A stretch of 64,000 bases of DNA from NCBI GenBank assembly GCA_951230915.1, contig OX579635.1, forward strand, positions 3,286,001 through 3,350,000, read 5' to 3'. Shown piece after piece: positions 35,931-46,685 of this stretch; positions within the stretch are counted from its first letter, which is position 1; every line of letters begins with the position of its first letter. The stretch comes from Antitrichia curtipendula (Eukaryota; Streptophyta; Bryopsida; Hypnales; Leucodontaceae). The translations under genes were made by a program, and so were the position numbers. Below the pieces are notes generated by a model. That model made no database searches. It was given only the letters and a program-made list of their open reading frames with translations, and was not told the DNA's origin.

Positions 35931-36885
35931 TTAACCCCTAAAGGTTTTTGACTATGTTTTCACAAAAAACGCTCCCAAACTGCCATTTCTAGTACAAGTA
36001 CCAAATTTTGGAAAAAAAAACAATTTTGGACACATGTAACCGTAGGATCTTGTAGTAAACTAGTTTGAGAAGATGTGGAAAAAATTCCAGAAATTTCCAC
36101 CGTGTAGATTGCAAGATATTAGCATTTGAAGTGACAAAACCCCTTTTTTTGTCCCTGCGAAAAACCGGGCAGCTGCACTTCACATGGTCACATTTGTATG
36201 AAAAATTGTCCAAAATGGTGGTAACTCTTTGGATTCATATTTCAAAGCAAGTTAACTACATGCTTGAAAATTTTCAGATCATTTGGAATTGTACAACATA
36301 TAGGAAAAAAATAGTAAGTAGAAAGAAGTAGAAAATGATTCAAAACACTAAATTGTTAAGGATTTAATTATGGAATTGAAAAATGCCAATCCAAACGATT
36401 GTAATGTTGTAATAAACAATATACACCTTGTGTTTATATTTTTTTTCCAAAAATATTGAAAATTGAGTTAAATAAAGGACTTCAAAGTTTATTTTAGAGT
36501 AGAGATTCCATAACTACCCGCAAACTACCCACAACTAAAATTCCTCATAACTTTCATCTCATAAATCAAAGTGGAATGATTCAAAGCTTTCCATGTGCAC
36601 ATAAATCTAGAGAACCAATTTCAAATTTTTATTTCTCTAAAAAATGATTTTTAAAGAAGTTTTTTTTGCTGCCCGGGCTGCCCGCCGAACAATGAAAACT
36701 ACATATCATACCATAACTTTTTAACCATGTGGTCAAAAGTTATGAAAATTGTTGGGCCCTAAAGCTACTCCTTGGGCACATCTTGTGTGAAAATTTCAAA
36801 GAAAAAAAATAAAAATTCCATTCGTGGTGAGCTGCCCAAAAACGCTATGTTGTCAAAAAACGGTGTTTGGTCCTTTAGGGGTTAA
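35931..36885 (-). mobile_element. TTAA-flanked piggyBac-like element (family A, full copy, 955 bp)
   Basis: Perfect ends TTAACCCCTAAAGG and CCTTTAGGGGTTAA. By eye it is nearly identical to 3070-4023 in the opposite orientation. It interrupts a dispersed repeat whose uninterrupted version is at 24690-25290, which indicates insertion into a TTAA. Non-coding. Confidence 0.82.
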
Positions 36886-37789
36886 TGAAGTTACTTGAGT
36901 ATATTTTTAATGAATAGTATTGTAAATTTCCTCATTATGGTATTACTTACTTTTTCTAAAGAAGAAGATGTTCCATCCATGGATCACCCTTGTAGGATAT
37001 TTTGGCCATTTTTTGCTATTTATTCTTGCTGTAAAATTTAGCCATAAAAAGAATATTTTCTAAATTTAAAACTATCTAATGACATGATGTTTATGAAGTA
37101 GAGTTTGTACTCCAATTGGAAATCTTGGAAATTTCAATATTTTATAGCAATGTTAATTCTAGGCCCGTATATCTATGGTTTGTTGATTTTCTAATTTTAG
37201 AATGATATAATATCTTTGGTTTATACCATGATGTTGTACACTTCAATATACATCTATGGTGAAAATATCTGATTTCTTAATGTATTTTTAGAACTTGATA
37301 TTATTTTTTGTAGGTTTTTTTCTTTAAAATTTACAATATTTTCAAGTTTTTTTCCAAAAAATTTGAAATTTACATGACTTGTGGTAGACATATGAATTCA
37401 TCTCTAAAAAATAAATCTAAAATTTTTCATTCATATCTAGTTGCAAAATGGCAACAAACATAGTGATGGACAATGAGGCTTGAAATCAGTGGTTGTGGGC
37501 CCCTCCTTCTAAGGTTAAAACAACATTTTTTTTTTGCAATACACATCTATAATTGCTGCTATAGTTTGACTAGTCCTTCCAAACTCTAGCCTTCGACGTT
37601 GACCACAAGAATAGCTTTGTATCGCAAAAAAGAAATCTTAGGTTCACCCTTAAAAAAATGTTGAGACCCAAAAGAGGCCAATGGATGACTTGATTGTTCA
37701 TTGTAGAAACAAAGAATGCTCCCCCCTGGTTCAATAAATCCAAACATTTTGGTTGCTATCTTGGTTGTGGGAGCTGCATCCTTCAAGGA
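36886..37789. repeat. Rest of the interrupted AT-rich dispersed repeat plus spacer
   Basis: 36886-37430 continues the repeat seen uninterrupted at 24740-25290. 37655-37789 matches the tandem blocks at 31545-31834. No gene. Confidence 0.5.
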
Positions 37790-38019
37790 TTAACCCTTAA
37801 ACATCGAGGCAGACATTTTGCGGCCGATGAATGGCAAGAGAATCTCCCCCTGTAGGACAGAAGTGCAACTATTCATCTTCCAGATTTTGTGGGAAAAGGG
37901 AGGATCATCTATGATAGTTTAACTTCCAATGAGTGCTTTTGCATTATTTTAATCCAACAATTCACACGGCGTCAAAAGAGATGATTTCCGCGGTTATGAG
38001 CCCGTCGTTTAAGGATTAA
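37790..38019. mobile_element. Short TTAA-flanked MITE (family C, 230 bp)
   Basis: Ends TTAACCCTTAAAC and GTTTAAGGATTAA are inverted complements apart from one base. It matches 2846-3073. A further left-end fragment (TTAACCCATAAACGCC) lies at 58700. Confidence 0.68.
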
Positions 38020-40049
38020 AGCAGATGATTCTATTCCAAACAATGAAAATGAACTTTGGTTGATAATATGGAAGGACTTTGCACGGATCATCAACGCGTG
38101 TACTCCTTGGATTCGAAGGCCTCCCAAATCTTCTTCTTTCCCCTCTTTCAGTCTCCTCAATGGAATCAACTTCAATTTTAAAACAATACTCCGGACTACA
38201 ACTGGAGGCCCAACCTCTGTAGTTCTAAACCGTTTCTCTGTCGCCCTTTGTTTCATTTGATTTACTTGAAAGTTCAAAAAAATGCACACTCAGGTGCTGC
38301 ACGCCTTCGCCCACTTGCGGGTGAGCACGCAACTTTGGAAACGAGGCCCGAAACAGATGCAGGTGGCAAAGCGTTAGAGAAAGTAAGGAAAGAGTACCAC
38401 ACTACTCCGTACCATTCTCTCCAATTCTTTCCATTCTTTCCATTTCAAACAAGGAAAAAGAAAGAATATCTTAGACTGATCTACATTCCGTCTCCCACGT
38501 CGAAGGCAGGTGAAGAGCAGCTTCCGGAGTAAGTTGGTATGGGTGTCTTGCATTGGAAATAGTAGGCCCGCGCACACGTGGCTAACGAGCAGCGTGCGAC
38601 GTCGAAGATGAGGGCGTGGAAATGTGGGTTTGTCCTCACCGAGCAAGCAAATGAAATCTATGACATTGGGCCCTTCACGGTATTCTTACTACTACAATTC
38701 ACACGCTCGTTGTTCTTTCAACCGCAAAGATAAAAGATTACCTTCTAAACTTAGTGCTCCAAGGTCTATGAGCCAACAAAACTCCATTTGCACACCCCAC
38801 CATCCACCCTATATTTATCCTATGTAGCTCGAGGCAAATTGGGAGGAGGGCTGAGAGCGTTAGACAAAGACAAGTGACATGACAAGCACGGCCCTAGGCC
38901 CGGCCCAAGCGTTGCAGCGAGACACTTGAGTGTTGCGGCAAAAAGTTTAGGGGGCTTGCTTGTAAGCATTCCAGCCTTCACAAGGCCCTCATGTGCATGG
39001 GCCTAGTGCTTGATGAACCTGGAAATCCTTGAGGGGGACTAAAATTAAAGTGACCAATGAATGATTTTCAATCAAATTACGCCTTATTATTTGTCATCCA
39101 AGAAGCAAATAATTTTTGGATTGACTATAATAGCCGGCCCATTTTTGATCAACCACCTATTTTGGTAGGGTAGAATGTTATGTTTCCAATCAATTGTAAT
39201 TGGAAATAGGACTTCCATTGGTTTAGGTGACAACTCATACAAAGCTCGAGTAGCAGAAATGTCAAGGAGGTGTACATTGAAAATAGAGAATGATCACAAA
39301 ATGTATATTGAAAGCAACAATCATCACTTCCATTGTTGAAGCATTGTCAATTTTGTAACCATCATATGGTTGGAAGTAGGGTAACTTAAACAACAAGAAT
39401 ATATTGGATACAATCTTCACAAAAATAATTTCATGGTAATTTTGGTTTTGAAAAATAAAATGTTAAAAAATATGAAATTATTCTTAAATCTATTTTTTTA
39501 AGCGGGAAATTTTTCCTCTCACCATACCTATATTGCAAAAGCCATACGCATTTTTGGTGAATATTTTGAAGCCCCTAAAATCACCTTCAAAGACTAAATT
39601 TAGATGGATTCTTGTACTTGATTGAAACTTACAATAGAATCTGGTTTTACATTCTATATAAGATCATTTGTGATTGGTCCACTAACTACATATAGGCCTG
39701 ACTAGAGAGTGTGATTAGATCCATTGAATTTTGAAGAGCCATTGTAGAGTCTTGAATAGAAGATGTTGTGTCCTCTCCCCTAGTTTTGTCCCAAGCTAAT
39801 TCTCTTTCTATTGTCGTTTTTTAAAATGAAGGGAGGTTTGAATTTCAAAGAAAAAACAAAGAAATGCCTTCAAACATGGTCCCAACAAGGATCTAGGAGG
39901 TTCAAAAGAGAAGGGTGTAAAGAGTTTCCATCACAATTGAAGTCCAATTGTTGTTTTTTGCACAAATCGATGAATCAATTGTAAAAGAAAAAAGAAAAAA
40001 CAAACCAACCACACATACCACTTAACCTTTGAAGTACCATTGCTTAACC
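38020..40049. other. Intergenic region, no gene recognised
   Basis: 38080-38830 is less AT-rich and has several overlapping short frames on both strands. None shows a known domain or a clear splice-supported structure. 38831-40049 is AT-rich without terminal repeats. Confidence 0.4.
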
Positions 40050-40950
40050 TTAACCCTTTAGTGACCGTGGTTGATTTGGGGGGCGATTTGGGGGGCGGGC
40101 GTAGTTTTTCAAGAAAGTGAACTTTGTGGCCACTCTAAAGATGTAGTCTTAGATCAAACCGTATAAGGTGTTTCCATAAGGGAGATTCTTCAACCTAACA
40201 AAAAATCAAACTCATCCAACGGTACAAATCTCTATAAATAAGGTAGAAGGTCCATAAATGAACCTTTTAAGGGCTAAAATTGAATTTTGGAGAGGTGAAA
40301 CATCTTTTAATATTTTTTAGTAAATTTTCCACAAAAGACAAGTAGAATAGGCATCTAACCCAAGTTGTTTCATATTTTTTCAAGCTTTATGAAATTAGTT
40401 ACAAATTTTTGAAGTTCACAAAAAATGGTCATCTGTGGTCATCAATGCGAATACCCTTCTAAAATGTGCAGATTTGGTACATTGAAGAAAGTGAAATGTA
40501 CCTCTACATCATGTTTGCTTCTAGAGCCTTGTTGGAGTTGGAGTTGCTTTCCTTAATTCTCAAAAATCAATGATTTGAATGACCCTTTAGAATTTGCGCT
40601 ACATAAATACCAATGCATAAATTTACTTTGGGCATTCATGAGATTACAAAGAAAACACTTATATCTTGTCAAGACATCAAGTTTAAAAAAAATCTCACAA
40701 TTTGGTTGACATTTTTTTGTATTTTTGTTGAACACTTTCCATTTGAAGGTCCAGGCCATTTGAGTTTGCAACCTCATATCTAATTCATCAATGCTCCAAC
40801 TCCCTTAAAATTGGTTTTGTTTGAAGCGCATAAAGATACTCTAATTGCGTTACTCTTTGAGTTTCTTGTGATCAAATGTATTTTGAACAGCATCGGACCA
40901 AGAGTTCCAAAATCGACCATAAAGTGGTCGACCGGTCACTAAAGGGTTAA
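40050..40950. mobile_element. TTAA-flanked element, second family (B), 901 bp
   Basis: Perfect 17-bp ends TTAACCCTTTAGTGACC and GGTCACTAAAGGGTTAA. After the TTAA the terminus is CCCTTTAGTG, very like known piggyBac-type MITE ends. A truncated copy of the TAAGGTAGG MITE (40239 to about 40535) is nested inside. Short frames inside, such as 40553-40777 (-), show no known domain. Confidence 0.75.
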
Positions 40951-41349
40951 AGGACAAAATGGATTTTGGGCAGGCTATTGCGGTCTCAATATTTGTCATG
41001 ATTTTCTGAATTTTTTAGTGAAGATAAAAACACAATAGCTTTCCAAAAATATAATTTTTTAATTTCAATTGGAGCCTAGAGAAAAAGTTAGGGTACAAAA
41101 TGAACTTTTTTTAATTCATTGGGCAGGAAAATAAAATTCAAAAAAACTTAAAGTAAACTTTATTTTTGTATAGATTATATTTTATGTATATGGGAAGATT
41201 TGATTTATTCCATTTGGATTTGTTATGTGAAAGTTATGGACAATCTTGTTTTGGCGGCAATCAGAGCATTTTCTTGAAAAATAATTTGTAGGACTCATTT
41301 TTTAACTCAATTTTCACAATTAAAAAAAAAAAAAGGTTCACAAGGTTAA
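40947..41349. mobile_element. TTAA-bounded element fragment, first of a tandem pair
   Basis: It starts in the right TTAA of the preceding element (TTAAAGGACAAAATGG) and ends at the next TTAA (41346). It matches the first 400 or so bases of the following copy (ATGGATTTTGGGCAGGC / ATGGATTTTTGGCAAGC, TATGTGAAAGTTATGGACAA). Confidence 0.55.
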
Positions 41350-42240
41350 CCCCTAAAATCCCATTGCCCCCTTGGAGGACAAAATGGATTTTTGGCAAGC
41401 TCTTGTGGTCTTAATATTTGTTGTAATTTTCTGAATTTTTTTGTGAAATTAGATATACACATTAGTTTTCCAAAAATATAATTTTTCTTTCAATTGAAGC
41501 CTGAGAGCAAAAGTTATGGCACAAAAAGCCCTTTTTTTTAGTTTGGCGAGCAAAAATGAACCTTCAAAAAAACTTAAAGTTAAATTTTTTTTAAATTATT
41601 TTATAAAGATTATATTTTTATGTACATGAAAAGCTTTTATTCATTCCATTTGGATTTGTTATGTGAAACTTATGGACAATTTGTTTTCAGGCAATCAAAG
41701 CATCTTCTTGAAAAAATAACTTGTAGGATTCATTCCTGACCTCAATTTTCACAATTAAGAAAAAAAATGTCACGCAAGGTTAAGATCTCTTGCTAGAACA
41801 ATCTCACCGTTGAAATTGGTGTATTTCAATTCCATCTTAGAGCTATTAACAATCTAGATTTTCCTTCAATCTTGAACCTACTTCTACATAACAATTTTTT
41901 AATGAGTGAAAACTAAGGATTTTTTTTTAATTCTTTTTTATAGACTCTAAACTCAATTCTATATCATGTAAAATCAAAAGTTCAAATTCAATAGAGCAAA
42001 AATTAGAAGTTATGAAGGTTCAAAGCCAAAAAATGTAGTTGAACAAAATGCAAAAAAAGTTGTTTGCTTCACTTTAAACGCAAATATCTAGCATTCTATG
42101 CAGTCTGAAAAGTTTGTGAAATTTCTTCTACACATTTTTATACTAGTCTAGTACAAGATCCTGCAATTAGATATGCAAAAATAAACATTTATTTATTTAT
42201 TTTTGCTCTTTGCTATAGAAATGGCAGTTTTGAGTATTTG
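41346..42240. mobile_element. TTAA-type element, second of the tandem pair, right end missing
   Basis: It begins TTAACCCCTAAAATCCC, repeats the previous fragment, then continues through family A's 3' half (AGATCTCTTGCTAGAAC, TAGTACAAGATCCTGCAATTAG, TAGAAATGGCAGTTTTGAG). It stops near 42240 without the terminal TTAA. Confidence 0.55.
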
Positions 42241-42368
42241 TGGGCAAGGGGGACTGACACTATTAGGACAATAACACTTCCAAGTAAGCTAACTACCAAG
42301 CCATCACAGTTGAAGTGAAGTTTCAATGTGCATAAAAAGTATTTGAAAAAAATTCTATACCTTAAATG

Positions 42369-42392
42369 AGGTGGTTTGGTTTGGTTTGGTTT
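42369..42392. repeat. Microsatellite (GGTTT)n
   Basis: About four tandem GGTTT units. Confidence 0.8.
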
Positions 42393-42847
42393 ATTACAAT
42401 GAGATCTCTAGAACCGTGGGTCCCCAGTCATTTTCATAGTCCCGTTGGAAATCTTCTACAAGGAAGGGGAACATGGACTTTGTTTTGTGACGTTCCAACT
42501 TATGACAAAAAAGATATTGAATTTTGAAGTTAAGCATTCCTATTCATTACAATTAAAAAATTAAAAATTAACTTTTATTTTTATTTTATTTTGGTTGTGG
42601 CAACGGCAAAGGGCAAAGTTGTTTCATTTTTGAAAATAAAATATAGAGAACCATAAAAAACATTGTTTTCCAAATTCCCCTCCTTCCAGTCAAATCTACA
42701 GTAGTGCAACAAGCCTTTCGCGGAGGTCCAATAGAAGGTTGAATGTAAAAAATCCCCCTATTTTGTACCGTGCTAATTCAATATTCTTCTACATCCCTCG
42801 CGGCTAATATGGGTCCATTGATTGCAAATATGAACTCAAAATTTGCA

Positions 42848-43041
42848 AAAAAGAGGTCTGAGATGACCCTAAACTACCAAGTGATGGTTGTGAGGTACCC
42901 AAACCAAATGGCGTGGTTGCAGGTTCGATACTTGACGGCGACAAGTTTTTTACCTTGTGTGAAATCAGCCTCTCATCCTGAAGGAAACCCTCGCAGAGTG
43001 TTTCTTCAACACGCTTGTGTCAAACCAAAATAAAATAAAAT
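42848..43041 (+). mobile_element. tRNA-derived SINE-like insertion with a 10-bp target duplication
   Basis: The direct repeat AAAATTTGCA flanks it (42838-42847 and 43042-43051). Near the 5' end are a Pol III A-box-like TACCAAGTGATGG (42875-42887) and a B-box-like GGTTCGATAC (42922-42931), about 35 nt apart. The 3' end is an AAAAT-repeat tail (about 43028-43041). Together these are the marks of a tRNA-derived SINE. It lies inside a GACCCCC-type TIR element (about 42720-43150). Confidence 0.7.
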
Positions 43042-43409
43042 AAAATTTGCATAGCAAAAAAAAGGTTCCTGCGTTTTCCCCGGGGGTAAAACACTGAGAG
43101 CCTCCCTCCGCAAGAGGCTCGTTGTACCGCTATGGACTCGACCCCCTCCTCCCGCCACCAGCCCGACAGGAATAGCCCCAGTGAACAAGGGAGCAAGTCG
43201 CGCATGCTCCAGTCCTCCAGTCCAGTGCAGGCCGCAGAGTGCAGACTGGACCCCCACCACAAAAAGCCCGTCCCCGAAGTTCCTCAGTCCCCGCATGGTC
43301 CCCACTCCCCCGTTTCTTAACTTCCGGGACTCGCTCATAATGCACCCAGCGCAGTTCGCCTCTTCCTTTCCATATTCCCATCTCCCAATACAGTATGCTT
43401 TGATTTCCA

Positions 43410-43433
43410 TTCACGTGCATGCAGGTTCATGCA
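43410..43433 (+). promoter_or_regulatory. Conserved G-box plus RY motifs upstream of bHLH gene 2
   Basis: TTCACGTGCATGCAGG followed by TTCATGCA. It is almost identical to 17655-17680 before gene 1 and 518 bases before the start codon. The sequence between this motif and the gene differs strongly from gene 1, so conservation of the motif is notable. Confidence 0.55.
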
Positions 43434-43927
43434 TGTAGCGCCTCCTGGACCTGGACTGGAACTGGACTGGACGCGAACTCCAGTCCACTTGCATCTCGCC
43501 GCCCTCGCAACTTGCCGGCAGGCGGGCGCGGGCGCAGGCACCGCCAACTCCAACTCCAACTCCACACTACTACTCACCCGGCATCCGATCCCCCCACCCT
43601 CATTGCGGCGTGCCTCTCGTTCCACGAGTCCCCAAGGCGCAGCTTTTGCAGGCGTGCGCACATCTGGGACACGCAGGGATCCATTCTGGGGACGCCAGGG
43701 GTTTGGAAGTGAAGTGGTGCTGGGTGGGGTTTGTGGACAGGACGCGTGTGTTGATTTGGATGATAGGAAGGAGAAGTGCGGAGATTGGGGGCTGGCGTTG
43801 TGGACAGAGCGACAAGAAGGAGAATTGAAGTTTGTGTGGGGGACTGTGATCGTCTTGAAGTTGGTTAGAGTTGCTGGAACCACCGAGGTTGGGAGTTGGA
43901 CTATCGGAACCACGAGTTGCTGAATTG

Positions 43928-45095
43928 ATGGCGCTCAGGATGGGGCAGTTTGATGATGCTGTGGACAACTGCGATTGCGCAGACGTGGGTTACGCTTCCG
44001 ACTTGACGGATGCTGAGAGCGATGAGGAGTGTGCTTACGTCCCCCGAGTGCCTGAGTGTGTGGCCCCGCGAAGCTCCAAGCGAACGTGTGGCGCGGTGTC
44101 GGAGAATGGGGTGGTGCCGGAGCGACGGGTGCGGAGTAGAATCGATGAGCAGCTGGAGCTTTTGCGGGCCGTTATACCTGTGTCTTGCACTGTGAGTATA
44201 TTTAGATGTTTGTGTTTTGTTGAGCAGTTTGGAAAGAGAGGGGGGAACTCCGTTGGTAGACCGTGACTCTGCAATATTCGATTGTTATGTCGCCATGGGG
44301 TGGATAAGGCTGAGGGGATTGAAGATGGAAGCCTGACGATCCTTGCTCCGTGGTGGCGTGCAGGATGAGAAGGAGTCGGTATTGACAGATGCGTACGAGT
44401 ACATCGCGCTGCTTCAGAGACAAGTGCAGGAGCTGCATTCGGAGCTTGACACGGAGACATGTAGCGACGATGATGCGAGCTCGTGTGAAGACGACTTTGA
44501 AAGTCCGTCTTGTAGCGCCGAGGAGAGGGCCGTGGATTCGAATTCTGCTTTCGAATGGAGCTGTGCCAGTCGCCGCGGGCGGTCGCGATCAAGGGTAGGT
44601 TTCTTTAAGTCCCTCCCTTTGTTTTCGCTTGGATTACGAAACGCGGTGCCCAACTTGACAGTGTCCTTCGGTTTGAAGAGTCTGACGAGTTTTTTTTGGC
44701 ATGATCAGGTGGAGGTGGTAAGGACCCGAGCGGGTCTGCGAATCCGCGTCGAGTGCGAAAAAAGGGCCGGCCTGTTGGGTGAAGTAATGAAGGTGCTGGA
44801 GTCGAGCGGCCTGAACGTGGAAGGAGCTGGCGTGGCATTCGAGGAACGATTTGTACTCGATTGCGTCGGATCAGAGGTACTAACACAGATCCATCAGAGC
44901 TGCCTGCATTAGGTTGTAGTGTACAGGTGCCAGCGAGGTGTTGCCATTTTTCACCGCTTGATGTTCAGCGTCGATGTTGGAACTCCTTGGGTCGGTAATG
45001 AATGTTTACTTTTGTTGATGTAGGTTGACAGAAAGCGAACGTTTGAGTGTCGACGCGTAGGTTTACGGCTCAAGTCTCTCGTCGGTGATCAATGA
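43928..45095 (+). CDS. bHLH-ACT transcription factor, gene 2 (four exons, about 244 aa)
   Basis: Paralogue of the gene at 18137-19331 with the same four-exon, phase-0 structure. Exons are 43928-44191, 44364-44594, 44709-44876 and 45024-45095 (TGA stop). The start is the first ATG in frame (MALRMGQF); a second Met follows four codons later. It then shares VGYASDLTDAESDEEC, PERRVRS, IDEQLELLRAVIP and the acidic linker with gene 1. Helix 2 is altered: DEKESVLTDAYEYIALLQ against DERASVLTDAYEYIEQLQ, so the Ala usually conserved in DRAS is Glu. The ACT-like part is more diverged (GLLGEVMKVLESSGLNVEG). Exon 4 reads VDRKRTFECRRVGLRLKSL. Without that splice the frame would stop at 44912. Both copies appear intact, suggesting two functional regulators with possibly different partners. 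Confidence 0.85.
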
Positions 45096-46080
45096 AACGG
45101 AGATCGACACTGTCGGCAGTTCGACTCCCGATTCCCTACATAGTGGATCTCAGGATCATGTAAACGCCTCGCACGCAACCAACACTGAAGTCGTGAAGTC
45201 TGTGAAGTCGCCACGGAAGCCACTCTTGCCAAAAGATGACCCAAATCTGAAATTCATACCGAGAATGGTTTTCACTTCCCCGCAGCCACAGTTATTGGTG
45301 AGGAAGGATTTATGTGGGCACGGATAGAATGCCCGGGGATAGTGTTTGTTGCTATTGGACACCTCCTTCTGAAATGCACGTTATTAGAACACATCCTCTC
45401 CACAGAGTGCGCCGCCCAAATGCTAGTTGCCAATAATCGATGGCGAGGTTCTAGTCGGTGTGGCAGTTTACGGAGATTGGCGATGGCCAGCGCACCACTT
45501 GGCGGTGCGGCTTTCGGAACGTCAGCTTTTCCTCTTGATGTGAGATTCATAGACGAGAAACGGTGCATGATTGTATTCCTTGGTGGCCGATTAGGCAAGC
45601 CATACTGGTTCGACACACCGCCTCCCTTGGGTGTATTAGAATACGCCTTGCTGGGTTGGACGGTAATACCTTGTGAATGTTACTACTACTGCTTAATACA
45701 AGTTTTGCAATTGAATCCAATTCAGATTGTCGCTGTGGAAGATCGAGTTGTTGATCACCCACTTGCATGGATTTGTAAGGGACTTTGGGTTTTAAAAGAC
45801 AGTCACGGCGGGAATGGCGGCTACAGGTCCCGAGGGAAAGTGTGTTCTTGCAACTGACTGGCCAGATGATCGATGGTAACTTATTCACTCAACTTGCATT
45901 GCCTGTTGGAGGTCAAACGAGGGGAGGGGAGGATTGTAGACAGGTTGGGTAAATCTTCAGAGGCTTTACGGTGCCTGTCAATTGCTCCGTTCAATCCCAT
46001 GATGTTATCGTGGGACAATCCAAGACTGTCCAAGACAATTGGTAACATCTTTGAAAAGGGGAATAAAATTGTCTCATAGG
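45096..46080 (+). other. 3' flank of bHLH gene 2 with two unrecognised plus-strand reading frames
   Basis: The frame 45085-45327 overlaps the end of the bHLH gene (..KSPRKPLLPKDDPNLKF..). The frame 45312-45857 (181 codons, ..LDVRFIDEKRCMIVFLGG..) follows in another phase. I recognise no family in either. They may be part of a long 3' UTR, a frameshifted gene remnant or chance. Composition is less AT-rich than the repeats further on. Confidence 0.3.
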
Positions 46081-46685
46081 ACTCTTCCGTCAACCCCAAT
46101 CCTTGAATGAATGAACTGATAAGAGTCCCGGGCATCTAGCAAAGCATAATACCTTCCCCTTAGTCGACTGTAATATTGCCTGGTAATACAATGCTATGAT
46201 TTGAGTCCAAACATGGATGGAAGATTTAAATTAAACATGGGACCAAAGTTGTTGTTTTAGACTTCTATTGTAGCTTCTTCACTAACTAGAGTCTCAACAT
46301 TTTCATTTTCACTTTTTTTAGTAGGATATTTTGACATGCATGCATCAACAACTGATTAGTGGTGTACGATGTAACTTATCCCCACCAAGCGGTTATGTGA
46401 AGGAGAGATTGTAACTAGCATTTTGTTAAAAAAAAACACAAAAAACACACGCATTTGTGGAAAACTTGTGGTGGAGCCTTTATTAAGGGTAAAATCAAGT
46501 TATCCATAGGGACATGAAAAGCTAGTAGAGTAAATATGACATTTGGTGCCAATGGTAGGATCCGTGCTTGGACTGGTGCTCCGTTTGTGGATTGCTACAA
46601 CAAACTCATACCATACCCGTTGTCAGTACGGTAGAAGATGAGTTTCCTAGAATGAACAGGGAACCACAAACTTCAAACCACTAAA

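Noticed and set aside
40553..40777. 74-codon minus frame as a gene
   Set aside because: Lies inside the 901-bp TTAA element, with no recognisable domain.
43335..43923. Long overlapping frames on both strands upstream of bHLH gene 2
   Set aside because: GC-rich leader DNA open in several frames at once; no domain, and no similarity to the region before gene 1.
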